DNA from: Helochares maculicollis
Lineage: Eukaryota > Arthropoda > Insecta > Coleoptera > Hydrophilidae
Direction: 5' to 3'
Assembly (NCBI GenBank): GCA_033557835.1
Contig: JAWQRO010000389.1
Span: forward strand, 1 to 40,233
DNA: 40,233 bases
Shown here: positions 20,663 to 32,529 of the stretch, one piece after another
Layout: the number at the start of each line of letters is the position of its first letter
Numbering within the stretch: the stretch's first letter is position 1
Translations under genes and position numbers: made by a program
The notes under the pieces: model-generated
What the model saw: the letters and a program-made list of their open reading frames with translations, nothing else
Told to the model about the DNA's origin: nothing
The model's database searches: none

Positions 20663-21850
20663 TTGAATCGAGTTGAGCCTGCCCATATAGCAAAAGATTG
20701 TTGTAAATGTGTCCGCATAAAGCTACAAGAGTTTTTCTACGTGTTTAGTAGTTCTTGTGGTACTGTCCAAACCACCATGCAGAGCACATGTGTTGATCTA
20801 GCAGCTGTTGGCAAAAACTTGGTTATACAAAGAACTAAATCAAACTATTATTTTGAAGACGTACTCAAAACTAATACTGAGGGATCTTTAGCAAAGGATG
20901 CTGTCTTTTCTGGGAAACGGATTAAAATGACGAAAAAAATTCCAGTGTTCTTACTCCAAAAACTGAAAATGTACATGAACGACATTGTTGGACTCCTGAT
21001 AAATATTGGAAGGATGTATTAACTTCCAATAAAAAGTGTCAAAACACACCACAGAATATTGGGTCACCAATCACGGATCTAAAATACCATCAATCAAACC
21101 CAATCACCTATTTTATGACAACGCTCAGAAAACTTAAGAAACAGTTACAAATCTTAAACGAGTTGCAGACAAATTTTAAAACAGAAGTCAAAAATAAGCT
21201 CCACAAAATAAAGTCACAATCTTCTGAACGTTACAGGAATAATACAAAATACTAGACTGGGGATAAAGCTGAGTATCTTTACTACCAAAATTATCGTAAC
21301 AAACCACTGTAAAACGTCTTAAAATGTCCCATTAACTTTTACAAATCATAAGAATCATAGTAACAGTAGCCCTGCTAGCATGGGCAGTATTATTAACTAG
21401 CACCAATAACGCTAAAGATATCTCTTCTCGAAGAAAATCAAATAACATAGCATTATTCCATCGATGTCAAAAATACGGACATACTGAGAACTATTGTTTA
21501 GCTGAGCTCAGATGTGTAAAATACCCCAAAGAACGCAGTTCCTTAAAACTAGAGCCAATTGCCCACCCAAATGCGTAAACTGCAAAGGAGATGATCATGG
21601 AAGTTATAGAGGAAACTCACATCACTAATCACTTTTACAGCAACGGTTAGCCACAGACAGCAACAATTTTCCAAAGACCAAATAACGTCATCAACAAATC
21701 TGACGCTAAAGCGACCATAACAAACCAAACCTGCAGCCTTCTAGAAAAATGTTTCGCAAAAATAAAAGAACTGATCAAATCACTATTACCTCAAATAAAA
21801 AGTCTTATCCCATCTATCCTCAATGGATAACTCACCTCTTTTTTTGAAAT
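20663..21850 (+). pseudogene. Jockey-like non-LTR ORF1 (Gag) relic
   Basis: The diagnostic part is the zinc-knuckle region. SNNIALFHRCQKYGHTENYC then LAELRCVK (21439-21520) matches the jockey-type 'QCxRCQxYGHTxxYCxxxxRCVKC', with the first Cys replaced by Phe and a later Cys by Tyr. After a frameshift, TRANCPPKCVNCKGDDHGSY then RGNSHH (21548-21625) matches 'CPxKCxNCxGxHxAxYRGC'. Downstream, LEKCFAKIKELIKSLLPQI then KSLIPSIL (about 21740-21825) resembles the helical end of such Gags. The open frame at 20663-21022 has a non-ATG start and is only a possible N-terminal part. ORF1 binds RNA in these elements. This copy is broken, and I see no reverse transcriptase after it. Confidence 0.6.
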
Positions 21851-22195
21851 TACAAACTTAAGGGAAAAACTAGAATTATGCGATGCTGGTGTTAATTAGG
21901 AATTAGGTGAACGAAAGAACTAAATACCGCATTAAATTCGAAGAGAGACTTAATAACTATTATCAAAATGATTTGTAATAGGTTGAAAAAATCTTGTATA
22001 ACAATATTGACTGTTGATTTGGCTTGGTAAAAAAAGTAGTTCTCTATCATTAACATTCCCGTACCTGCGAATCTTAATAGTTAAATAAAAAAAACTAAGA
22101 ATGATGCAACAATTTAAAAAATATACAAAATTTGCATTAATTACATATGCTTTAAAGCAGATATTCAACAATACAAACTGCTTGTAATGGGTATT
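21851..22195. other. AT-rich stretch, nothing recognised
   Basis: No domain or repeat seen. Confidence 0.3.
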
Positions 22196-22455
22196 ATAAA
22201 TCTCTCAAAATTAAGACAATAGCACTTCAAAAATTTGTATCTATCATTTTTGCGTAGCATTTGAGGTGAACACGAAATTTAATCTTGATGCTTTTTTTTC
22301 AACGAATAGTTTATTTGAAAAAAGTTCAAGACTGTGTAGGTAAACAGGTACTGCCGGTAGTCTTACTTGCCTCAAATCGTGAAGATGCGTGAAAATATTG
22401 ACGTCCAGTTTTTTAAAGATCTTTACATTGTATAGTAATACGGGAATGTCAAAGA
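22196..22455 (+). repeat. Diverged, internally deleted copy of the 553-bp repeat
   Basis: Key blocks appear in order: ATAGCACTTC..., TTTGTATCTATCA (against TTAGTATCTGTCA), AACACGAAATTTAATC, then GTGTAGGTAAACAGGTACTG with CCGGTAGTC (against GTGTAGGTAAACGGGTACTTCCGGTGGTC in unit 1), and TGCCTCAAA. It ends near TATAGTAATACGGGAATGT. Confidence 0.65.
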
Positions 22456-24009
22456 TCTCAAGTCTCTCGGGTACATATGTTGTAATTAATTAAGAACAAA
22501 TAAAACTGGTGTAAACTTCAGGGAGAAAACACTTGACTACATTGGGAGAGATAATACGAGAAGTGTATATAAAGATATGTTCATATTTTAGCTAAGACTT
22601 CCGGAAAGAATCATGAAAGCTTTAAAATTCACGGAGACGAAGCTGAATCATTATCGGGCGCGGTCAAAAATTGCGGTTGTGTCGCTTCCATCTTACGCCA
22701 TATACTTGATGGTCTGAATCCAGTGTCATAGCAAGATGAGTTTGAGCGATTTTATATCGAAATTCTCAGAGGTTATTTGCGAGCAGTAGTTGTTGTCGAA
22801 ATCCTAGTGGATAAGGGAACATGAGAGCCGAAAATCGAAAACATTAAAAGATAGATCGTTTGTGTTTAGTTTTTTGTCTGAATGGAAACACGCGACATGA
22901 GGCGATTAAAACGGTCGTTTTTTTAACTTCGTCAGATCGTCACATGAAAGTCTATGGGTTATATCGTAATGCCTCCGAAAACACTTCATGAATAGCCATT
23001 TTGAATTAAACGGATTACATTTATCAAAGCCTTCTGGATTAGTCGCTTTTTTGCCATAAGGGGATTATGTTATTCGAATTGAGCTCCACTACAAAATTTT
23101 TAACGAGAGCTGCGTGAAAAACCGCCGAATTTTATAATTAAGGAGCGATTAAATGTTAAAATCGTACCAGCGCGCTGTTTTGTTTAAAACACACATTTGC
23201 GGTAGGAAATTTCATTTCGAAAATTTAGTTAGCGCGCAAACATGCATTTAATTCAGCCGAAACGAACCGTAAAATCTAATTTTTTTTGTTTGCCTGCATG
23301 ACGTTATTTCATAGTTATTAAACACCGAATCATTGTTATACAGTTTTGGCGAACTTGAATTGTTTTTTAAATCGGTGCAGAGTTGTAAAATGCAAATTTC
23401 GGCGGAGGCAAATAAATAAATAGCTATAGTATGTTTTTAAAAGCAACAAACCTTACGCACGTGAACTCTGCAAAATATTATTTTACGTGTAGAGCATATT
23501 TAGATACGACTTTTTTTAAATAAATACTAAATGAAAATTAACATAATACATGGTTGCTGCGTTGGCGGGTTGAATATTGGCGGTGCGGTGGCGGTAGCGT
23601 TGCCGTGACGTTGTCGTGACGCTGACGTGCCGTTGCCGCGCGGATCTATCTTTACGCAATATCTACATTTTCGTGTTTGTGTTTAATGCTCACTTTTCCA
23701 TAATACATTATATTAATATTAAACAACATGTGTGTGAGCAAACCTGCAGAAATAAACAGATGTTTGAATATACAAAAAAGATCGCTCGGATCCATATTTA
23801 TGCGTATTTACGATGATCGTACCTGTTTAGTGATAACAATAAATTTCGCTGTTTATTACGTTTTGGGTCCTTTATTTTAATGTGCTCTACGGTGCTACGA
23901 GGGGTTGTGGTTAACTACCTACAGAAAAACAAAAGAGTCGAGCAAAAATAGCTAAATGAAGAGAACAAGCAGAGACAACATCGCCATGCAACATTTATTT
24001 TAAACGTAC
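22456..24009. other. Non-coding stretch (probable intron of the downstream-reading minus gene)
   Basis: The stretch lies immediately 3' of the splice donor of the minus-strand exon, so it would be intronic. A GC-rich 11-bp repeat lies at 23599-23640. A short plus frame at about 22617-22730 has no known motif. Confidence 0.35.
23599..23640 (+). repeat. GC-rich 11-bp tandem repeat
   Basis: GTTGCCGTGAC, GTTGTCGTGAC, GCTGACGTGCC and GTTGCCGCG follow each other directly, a CpG-rich island in AT-rich DNA. Confidence 0.7.
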
Positions 24010-24637
24010 AGTTGAAATATAGAAGGATTCCTGAAACCAGGACGAAGACCACCACTAGGAGAACGAGAATCAGCAGGAGGATTGTCGGTTTGCACCAAGA
24101 AGCCCAGCATGACTCTTCTTGGGTAGAAGATCCTCCATTTTCTCCCGCTACACACCAACCGCAAGAGTCTGGTTCCGGTTGAGCGGGCTCGGGCGCGCTC
24201 CTGTGGTGTCCCGCTCCTGGACCCACGCAGGGTCCATTCGAGCCACTAGTCGTCACCATCCCGCCACTGTAAGCGTTCGTACGAGGCACAAACCCGTCGT
24301 GATCTTCTTCCGCATGATAAGGAGTAGTCTCGTGATAAACACCATATGTCCCTGCCATGTTGGCGGTATACTGCGATCCGTTACTGTACCTCATAGTGTC
24401 TCGATCGCCCCAGCAGTTACAAAACGAAGAACGTCTCTGAACTTTTCTACTACGAGCTTCTTCTTGATCACCCGTGCCATACGTGTACTTATCACTAGAG
24501 GTGTACGCCGGCGGTTCCCGCACGTGCCAAGAATTATTGTACGTCTGGGGATTTCTGCTGTTTACCTTGAATCCATTAGTACACGTCAATTCAACCTGCT
24601 CAGACTTGTAACTGCAATTTTGAGCGTTGATAACCAT
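24010..24637 (-). CDS. First coding exon of an unnamed single-pass membrane protein
   Basis: The exon encodes 209 residues from ATG 24637. An in-frame TAA lies two codons upstream and the start context is GAAATGG, so the start is well supported. There is no signal peptide. The hydrophilic part (about 1-183) has a PPAY WW-binding motif (42-45), a basic RSRKVQRRSS (62-71), many Tyr, a Gly/Pro-rich stretch (about 124-155) and a Cys cluster (SCGWC, SCWASWC; 158-182). Residues 184-207 form one strong membrane segment. This suggests a type II protein with a cytoplasmic N-terminus and the rest of the protein outside. After Asn209 the sequence TTCAACT|GTACGT is a good splice donor, in phase 1. Beyond it the frame turns low-complexity and ends at 23915. 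GC content is well above the surroundings. I cannot name the family; teneurin-like proteins share this layout, but I see no specific match. No further exons were identified. Confidence 0.6.
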
Positions 24638-25100
24638 TTCTTAATGGAGGCGAAGTACCTGCAATCGCGGTTCCGGCTTATGATATTCATTTGAATTACA
24701 AAAATAAAATAAAAGGCTGCGAACAAAGTTTTTTTCGGTACTTATCTAAGCAATCAATCAATATTTCCCCTCACAAAGGAACTGACGAACACCCAGTTTT
24801 CATTTCCAGCGAAAGCGTCGGAACTCTTTTCAAAATTTGTTTTCGCACTTGCAATGACCGCTGCCGTGGCTGTACGTCTGTTTCACGCAAATTCATTACT
24901 CCGGTCGATTCACCGAGCATGGTTGAAATATTGGACACAAGTCTGCGGCGGATGGATCGTCGAAAGCGCTTGCAATTTACCTGAAACAAAAAAACAAATT
25001 TCAGTCAGGGAAACATATTCATTATTTCGTGTAGATTCAGAAAACCGCCGCGCACCGGCTATAATTTCACCTCTTCATCTCTAACGTCTTTCCGATTTTG
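24638..25100 (-). promoter_or_regulatory. Probable 5' UTR / promoter-proximal region of the membrane-protein gene
   Basis: The region is GC- and CpG-richer than its surroundings. On the minus strand TTTTTTGTTTCAG|G (acceptor at 24982-24981) is a textbook splice acceptor, suggesting that an untranslated exon runs from 24980 toward the ATG at 24637. The 72-codon minus frame at 24989-24771 (VNCKRFRRSIRRRL...) is in a different frame from the ATG and is probably not coding. No TATA box is evident. Confidence 0.35.
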
Positions 25101-26554
25101 CTGAGTGTGCGAGATTCCGACGCCTCAAGGCGATCATCGCAAAAATTTCACAAAAACATTATTGATTACACCCAAACTTTACGTAACGAGTGGAATCTAT
25201 TTGACACACTTAGATTACAGAATTGGCCCTGGGGCATGCGGGTAAGAAACAAACTGCTCATCCGCCAAAGAGATTTAGGATCCGCGAAATGAGGAAATAT
25301 AATGCTGATTTTCTTTATAGTATTTAAGAGGGAGGGCATTGTGCCATCCCCCAAGAAAAGAAAATAAAAAGGCGGACGGAGGATATTAAATAAAATTTCT
25401 TTGTATAAAATTAAGAGGATGCTACTCTCAAGAACAGATATTTGGGATCAGAGTGATGAAAACGTAATTTTTTGAGTCGACGTACTTGCTTAGCATAAGC
25501 CTTGATTAAAATATTGTAAGCGAAGGGTTTTATTTAACTCGATTTTAATTTTGAGTTTACCCAGTCCATGCCGTAAATGGCAAAAAATACCGGACACAAA
25601 AGTGCTTTTACATCACCAACAGCAGTACAGCAATTCGAACTTTTCAAAATATTACAAGCATATCGACATTGGTGGACAAATTAAACGAGTGCCTAAAATC
25701 AAAGAGGTTCGGGTACAAAACACAGTAATATGGGGTATTATAATTAATCACGAATGAAACACGGCTCATTTTGGACATGTTAAAATTGTGTTAAAGACGC
25801 ATTTCACAAACAGAAGCGGCACCGTAAATTGGAACGTGAACATTTTTTCAATATAAACGAAAGAATCAATTACATGTATCCTACCCACATTCATATTTAA
25901 ATTATAAATAAACTATATTTTGCCATTCGCACATTTTTATGTACATTTCCGTACACTACACGAAACCCTATTCCAACAGTTTCGGCATACCATTTGTATC
26001 TACGTGCGTGTAATGGCCGAAAATGATTAAAGCTTTGATACTAGAATGATCCATTAAGTCATGTAGACGTCAGACAGCGAACTCAGAGTTTTTCTCCCAA
26101 GTAAAAGTCGTGGTGCAATTACAAAATGAAAAGAAAAGGCCATCAGTATAAATACATTCGTCTAGCAAAGTTAAGAAAGTCATATATTTTAAATGCTATC
26201 AAAAATAAAAGTACAAAACACATAAAACTTCCTAGAAATATTGGTATAAGTTAATTTCTAGCAAATAGTGTAAGTACTTTATAAAAACCTTAGTTTGAAT
26301 AATAGAAGGCAGCAAGCTACTTAAACTTCAAAATGTCTCTTAAGCGGGCTGTTTTATGCGTAATTTATCTTGAAATCTTTGAAGCTGGGCACGTTAGATA
26401 ACAGCTGTTATTATTTCTTCTACACTCATATACTTGAGTAAACTTCGGCAGAAGTCCACCAGATATGAAACAATTTTTTTAGGTATCATTATGGTGTTGA
26501 TTCCTTTGATAATAAACAGTGATCAGACCTCTTCACACTTGAGTATGTTATTAT
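25101..26554. other. AT-rich stretch, nothing recognised
   Basis: Short frames only (for example 25551-25757 plus), with no motifs. Confidence 0.35.
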
Positions 26555-26930
26555 TTTCCATTACAAGTTAAAATTCGATTACAAAAATGTTCGGGAAATG
26601 ACATAGAAAATCGCTACATTTTGTTTGCTGGGATTAGTTCATGCGGCACCTATCTACTTGGCTTTTATATTTTTCCTAGGTCATGAAGATGATGCCCAAT
26701 GGTTTCATCACTTACAATAAATATCGTGGCAAGTTATTGACGTAAGTTTAGAATTTGTTCTAATGTATGTCCTCAAATCATTGTTACTGAGTATCAGCAC
26801 CCAAAGCAAGTCTTTTTAAATCATGGGCAGTTCTATCTACTACTACATTCTCTCCGAATGCTGTAACATTTTTTTGGAAGCTCCTGATGCCTTAGAACCA
26901 AGTTTAAACTCGTATAATAAGCAAACACGA
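26555..26930 (-). pseudogene. Mariner transposase relic, N-terminal to first catalytic site
   Basis: On the minus strand LLYEFKLGSKASGASKKM (from about 26915) matches the mauritiana-like 'LLYEFKLGRKAAETARNI'. After a shift, AFGENVVVDRTAHDLKRLAL matches 'AFGxGxxxERTVQRWFKKF'. Then VSDETIGHHLHDLGKI, stop, KPSR, stop, VPHELIPANKM matches 'VSxxTVxxHLHxLGKIxKxxxWVPHEL'. RILTCNGK ends it, where the family has 'ILTCDEKW', so the first catalytic Asp is Asn. Several stops and at least one frameshift. Nothing recognisable of the catalytic C-terminal half remains. Confidence 0.65.
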
Positions 26931-27760
26931 ATTACTTTTTCCTGCACAGATATTTCAACGACACAATAAAATTAACAAATGCAACTAAGCTGGTTTAAAC
27001 ACGTTTGATAACTGAACATCCTGACAAAACAATTATGTGTTTGGAAACAAGTCAGAACAAGATTTATTTGGTTCCCGAATATGTAATAAAATACTTATAA
27101 ATCGATATGTGCGTTGTATGCTTACTATTAATTATGCTACACCTGAAAAATAATAGTTTTCAGTAATGCCGATTTATATATTAAATATAAAATTACAATA
27201 TAACTCTTCTAATGCTTCAATTCACGTAGAATTTGAGAGTTGCTTGTCATCGCGCAAGAAATCGCAAGTCAAAAGCTTTATTGAACGGAGTAGTTTAGGA
27301 ATGTAAAATATTGTAGTACGTTTATATTTCCAGAATGCTTCGATGAATTATAAGAAACGTCCGGATTTTATGTGATTCGCCCACGTAGTATTGCAGCGCG
27401 GGATATATCGTATCTCATCAAGCGGCCCGGGCGGCTGTAGCCGTGGGTCAAACAGTGCAAAGGTTACTGTCTAGTCGCATTGACAGGATAGCGTCATGCG
27501 TTGAATACTTGGTGTAGTAAAAATCTCCAGCCATATTTTTCAGGGAAGATCCTTAACAAATCTAACATTTGAAATAACAAATAGCGGGGAAAAAAGAATA
27601 GAGTTGGTGTCGGGAACGTCCTATAAAATATATGATGTAAATTTGCAACGTCAGCACTTACACCAGTGATAACAAAGCGTCTATTCCGGAATTTCACGCG
27701 TGCCAATGGAGCAGGGAATCCGAGGAAAACACAAACGCACAAGGTCAATAAAAAGAACTA

Positions 27761-27800
27761 GCGAGGCGAAGCGAAGGCGAAGGCGACGGCGAGGGCGAGC
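27761..27800 (+). repeat. GCGARG hexamer run
   Basis: Repeated GCGAGG/GCGAAG/GCGACG units. In one frame this gives a poly-Arg stretch (RRRRRRRG) that I take to be a by-product of the repeat. It is followed by GGAG|GTAAC, which could act as a splice donor. Confidence 0.7.
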
Positions 27801-28110
27801 TGGAGGTAACACGGAATGGTTAGGTTTTGTGTCTACATTAGCATATTCCTTTTACTTTGGCGAATATAAAAGCTTGACAGCGATATAATTAATTCTTCTT
27901 TTATCTAACTATTTTAGATCGAGAATAGACTGTCTAAGTGATGAATTTCATTTATTCGTGCGAGGAATTGCGTCTGAGCCGCAGCAGTCGCGTCGGGTCT
28001 GTCGAGTCGCACGTTGCGACATATACGTGTTACCTAGACAAGTCAGCCGAGGGCGGTAAGAAATATTCTGCGGCGTGTTTTACACTCGCGGCTACCTCCT
28101 CAAATACAAC

Positions 28111-28118
28111 TATATAAG
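28111..28118 (+). promoter_or_regulatory. TATA-box-like sequence in a CpG-rich block
   Basis: TATATAAG preceded by a CpG-rich region. No clear initiator 25-35 bases downstream and no coding exon after it, so this is only a candidate. Confidence 0.2.
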
Positions 28119-29071
28119 CGTGGAGAGCTATTTTCTCGACCTATTTTTCCTTGATACCACGTAGCCGGGTACGGTAACAGCACTTGCACAGATATTCGGA
28201 TGTTTTCTGAACTTTAATTTAGGATAACAAAAGACGGCCAGTCCTTTACAATCTTAAGGTGTCTCTACGTTGTGCTGCAGGGTGTCTCTATATCCTCAAT
28301 TTGCGTACCACTGCATCATCTTGTCTCGTAATCCTGCACCAGATCCTAGATCGCCTTTTTTTACTACATGGCGCTCATTTCTTTGCCTTTTTAAACTTTT
28401 GTTTGCCGCTTTAGGATATTTGTCTAGGTTGCTTCGTTTCACCCGTTACAATATTTCTTTGCTTCGTTTTATTGTTGTTATTAGCAATTGCCAGTGGTGT
28501 CGCTGGCATGGCTTTACTTGAGGCTTTTACTGACTGACGTATGGTATTGTACCAGTCATGATGCTACTTCTGATATTTCTATCAATGTTACTTTGAAAAT
28601 TATTCATTTATTATTATCGTTATGAGTCTAGTGTTACTTGTATTTTCTTTTCGGACAATACACATTCGTTTTATGGATAACATGTTAGTTATACTGTTAT
28701 TTCACATTTATATTATTATTTTTAATTGGCAGAATAGAATTTTTATTATAGGATATTTTAAGTATACTCAAACATAACTGGTGCTGCGAACATGATATTC
28801 CTGGAGGCGGCGACAAATACCTTTCGCTTTAACAATTGACAAAGAATGAAATGGAAAAAATTTGAAACGTTGAGACAGTAGAAAATTATGCGAAGAAAAA
28901 CCAACAAGGAACCAAATGTTTTCATTCAAACCCGAAAACAGACATTGCGTCTCTAAATTTGATTGAAATTCAAATGACTTAATTAAATCGATAATTGCAA
29001 TCATGCGAAAACATAATTACAACATTTTACGACAACAGAAGTATCAACTTCCAAAAGCTATTCATATTTAA

Positions 29072-29395
29072 CTGCCTTTTAGAAACACTTAAAGATAATA
29101 CTAGAACTATTGTCAATGTACAAAATATTCCAAATTTTGATGAATTGATCAAAATCTTCGCTGACTAAAGAGATGAAAGCTGCGTAACCAGCGACCAAAC
29201 TCTCCAAAAACAAATGGATAGTGAGACCGTTAATGAATTCCACAGTCGTATACTGCGTATATTAAATTTAGTTAACATTTATGTCGAATATCATGAAATG
29301 TAACCCATGCAAAAAATTTCAAAACAAGAATCTTGTAAATATTTATCAACGATGGTAAGCAAACTGCTACAGAAAGTCACAAATTGGAACTAATT
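29072..29395 (+). pseudogene. LTR-retrotransposon-like Gag relic
   Basis: One frame stays coherent for about 105 codons with two internal stops. It contains LETLKDNTRTIVNVQNIPNF, then DELIKIFAD-stop-RDESC, then QMDSETVNEFHSRILRILN and YVEYHEM. The pattern 'xRDExxLxxxLxxLxQxxxExVxEFxxRIxxILN' is that of the capsid part of Gag in insect LTR retrotransposons. No zinc knuckle, protease or reverse transcriptase follows before a mariner relic at 29878. I infer an isolated, decayed fragment. Confidence 0.45.
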
Positions 29396-29877
29396 TTCGG
29401 AACTCTGATGTATTTATTAATTCAGCTTTAAATAAACCTCAACCTTAGTAACAAAAATAATGTATACCCAACCGAAAAAATTACTAACGTTGGCAACCAA
29501 ACCAAAGCACGTCTTAACAGAAGCGTTATTAGCTTAAAGCTATTATCAAATGAAATCGAAAGACTTTTTCGAAAAAAGCTTACAAAATTGAAACCAACGT
29601 TCTTCGTGTGTAGATTTACACGATATTTCTAATAACCCAAAGACTCTTCAACAGAATGTTCACACAGAATTAGCTTTGAAAAGCTTTAGATGGACTACGG
29701 TACCCGAAAATATAGTTTATTATAAATACGGTCCACCAGCAAATAAAGAATGAAACTCTGATAAACCGCAAAATAGTGAAAATATTAACAGCCCACATCG
29801 ATTTATATGACTCTTTAATAATAACTATTATATACAAAATCATCAACCCTTCGAAATACCATTTTTGAATTTCATAG
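29396..29877. other. Gap between Gag and mariner relics
   Basis: Possibly more decayed Gag (ITNVGNQTKARLNRS region, about 29480-29520), otherwise nothing recognised. Confidence 0.3.
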
Positions 29878-30116
29878 CTGGATTGGGAAGCATTACCACA
29901 TCCAGCTTACTCTCCGGACCTAGCACCATCAGAGTTCCATTTATTAAAACTAGTTCTCTAGGGAAAAACAATTTAAAAAATACCGTTGATATGCTATTTC
30001 ACCGAGAATAATATTTTTAATTCATACCAACTGAATTCTATAAATATGGGATGGATACTCTGTTAACAAACATGCAGAATATCGTAAATAACGACGGAAC
30101 CAACATAATTGACTAA
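29878..30116 (+). pseudogene. Mariner transposase C-terminal relic
   Basis: It starts LDWEALPHPAYSPDLAPSEF then HLLKLVL, which matches 'LxWEVLPHPPYSPDLAPSDYHLFRSL', the block with the third catalytic residue. Here, too, it is Glu instead of Asp. Further on, FTENNIFNSYQLNSINMG and NGTNIID-like residues before TAA 30114-30116 match the usual C-terminus. Internal stops and small shifts are present. Nothing upstream of the 'W..LPH' block is recognisable. Confidence 0.65.
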
Positions 30117-32529
30117 ATGTTAACGAAGCATAAACTTGTTTGTTTGGTTATCAATGCATAATTGATGATAATAGGTGCCCCTAATATTTCCACAGCTCAG
30201 ATTAAATAATGTAGTTTAACCGGGTAAGAGAAATCAAAAAATATTTCTGTTAAATTTGGACTCTGTAGAGATGCATATTATTTAAAGAAATGTATCCTTC
30301 ATTAACGTGGGATTGTAATTAGTCAATATGTAGTGTGCGAAACTGATGCTTCCATTTATTCAATTAAACATACTGACTTTAGGTAGAAGTTTGAATGGCT
30401 ACCTTGTTTACTGATTGCTATAACTCTTCGAACGTCTTTATCTTCTAGAGTTGAGCTCGAAATCGAGGTTCTAGGGCGAAAAAGCAACAGAAGAAACTTC
30501 CCATCTTATACTTTGTATGACCTCTTTGCAAGCTATTGAACACCCCAAATACAAAGCAATAAAAACGTAATTTTTTTTATTTAGTTTTATATGCAGCTCA
30601 CAAAACATTTTCCGAAAAATAATAATAAATAAACAAGAAATGCAAAAAGTCAACTCCTATTTCACTTAAAGGAAGAAAAATTAGAATTTTCATTTTCGCA
30701 TTTTCGAATTTTTACGGAAAAATACAATGAAAAAATGATAAGGAATTATGTCAAACAACAACTCTGTTTTCCTCAAGTGAGTTGTTTGTTATATGATTAC
30801 ATGTATGATGTTCTTGTAAATTCCAATAGTAAAATATTTGTAAGTCACCTTCAGCGCTAAATATTATCACCTAATGTATGACACAAATAAACTGAAACTA
30901 AGTTCACTTTCAGTTGCTTTTGTAATTGTCTAAAACTTTCTACAGCTACCGTATGTACAAAAAAAAAATAGTTTTAACTCCTTACAATTCAACCCTCTTC
31001 ACCTTAAGCTTCTTAAAAAATTTTGAGTTGTTCACTTCGCTCGCCATTAAATGCACAAATTTAAGATTTTACATTCAGTATACTTAACTAAGCATCTAGC
31101 AAAAACATTTAGAAAAACAAATCTTATTTACCAGTATTTATTAGAAGTCCAAATTAAATAGAAAGCATTCAAAAGTAATATTTGTTTAAAAGTATGTGTT
31201 TGTATACAATAAACCAATTTTTAACACATTCAATAATATCAAGAAATTATTCAAAATAAAAATTTTAATTTGTTTTTATAAATACATGAGAAATTAGTAT
31301 TAAATTCTTTTATGATATAATTACGTGAATCTGTTGGTATTTTTATACTTCACGTATACGTGAACGTTGAATGGAGACTCTTTTTTTATACAAAACTAAT
31401 ATTTTTGTAAGTAACTGTAGAGTGTTTGTTTCTCATGATGCGCCAAACTGAAGTTACCTCCACGAAGTCATTCCACATGATAATAATAAATCTTTTTGTT
31501 GTTCTTTTAGTGACATCAGTGGGTTTTGCCTCATCGATTGTGAACACTCTAATCTCAAGAGGCAAAATTTACTCAAAATTCTTGGGTGATAATATCATTG
31601 CACTTTCCTTTAATTAATTTTTATTTAGGTCATATTACTTGTAAACGTAGAAAACATATTTTGTTAGATTTTGTAACGAAACTGTTGAGAACGTAACGTC
31701 AAAATACACATCTTTAAAGAAACTTTCATTAGGCATGGATACTCATACTAAAAGAATTCATTTTACGGTTGGTTCTCTTGCGAAGCAAACACTCCTATCT
31801 TACTAAGTGAGTTTCTAATCGCAATACTGTTGCTACTATCGGAATATCATCATTCAAAATTGATTCAAATAACAAATATTTTAAAGAGGAGGAAGTGCAG
31901 AATTGGCAATTGAGTAGCAGAGGGGACAAAAGTGACTAGGCTCAAGTCTGAGGGGATGGAGGAGAAGAAGGAAGTTTTCTGGGACAATCTATATGTAAAT
32001 GTGTTTATTTCAATCTCAAAGAAGTTTTAAATCGCAATTTAAATATTGAAATGTTCAGTCGACTTGCGTGTTTATAAATTTTTAATGGGAAGTAATGCGT
32101 CCGTTTGCCGATGTTAGTGAGCCTGATGCGATGGTTGTGCATTTTGCCGGTAGTTAATCGGGAATAAGTGTGCCTCAAAACTTGGAAGCATTGTTTAGAT
32201 CTACCCAGTTGTGCGTCAGCGCTATTCCACAAAGCTATCGTCTGATTTTGAACAAATACATACTTTTTATATGAATGGAAGAAAAATAAAAACCAAAATC
32301 AAATCGCAAAACGATTATTTCAAATGCCCACCAAATAAACAAATTTGTTTTATATTCAATTTAATCTACGCAATTTCCGTTGTTATCTTAGATCTTTTGC
32401 TATCTTGCTGACAGAGTTTCAGTCCTATACTAATATTCAGGTAGTTTTATTAAACATGTAAATTTACATGAGCTCGTACAATATCCATATTTTGAAAATG
32501 TTAATTCCTTAGAGAATGTTCCATAGATA
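30117..32529. other. AT-rich stretch, nothing recognised
   Basis: It contains a 16-bp perfect palindrome, TTCACGTATACGTGAA, at 31349-31364. Frames at 30471-30653 (minus), 31426-31617 (plus, non-ATG start) and 32005-32232 (minus) have no known motif. Confidence 0.35.

Larger units (their letters stand above)
26931..29071. other. Gap with a CpG-rich block and no recognised gene
   Basis: 27380-28200 is CpG-rich (for example AAGCGGCCCGGGCGGCTG) in an otherwise AT-rich window, and contains a TATA-like box and a GCGARG hexamer run. 28200-28760 is T-rich. The frame at 28270-28521 (plus) has no recognisable motif. A promoter or first-exon region is possible but unproven. Confidence 0.35.

Noticed and set aside
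24119..24694. 191-codon plus-strand frame
   Set aside because: It is antisense to the minus-strand exon and Arg/Ser-rich as expected from a complement. The minus frame has the better start, domain layout and splice donor.
27700..27888. Arg-rich 62-codon frame
   Set aside because: The poly-Arg core is the GCGARG hexamer run; nothing else supports coding.
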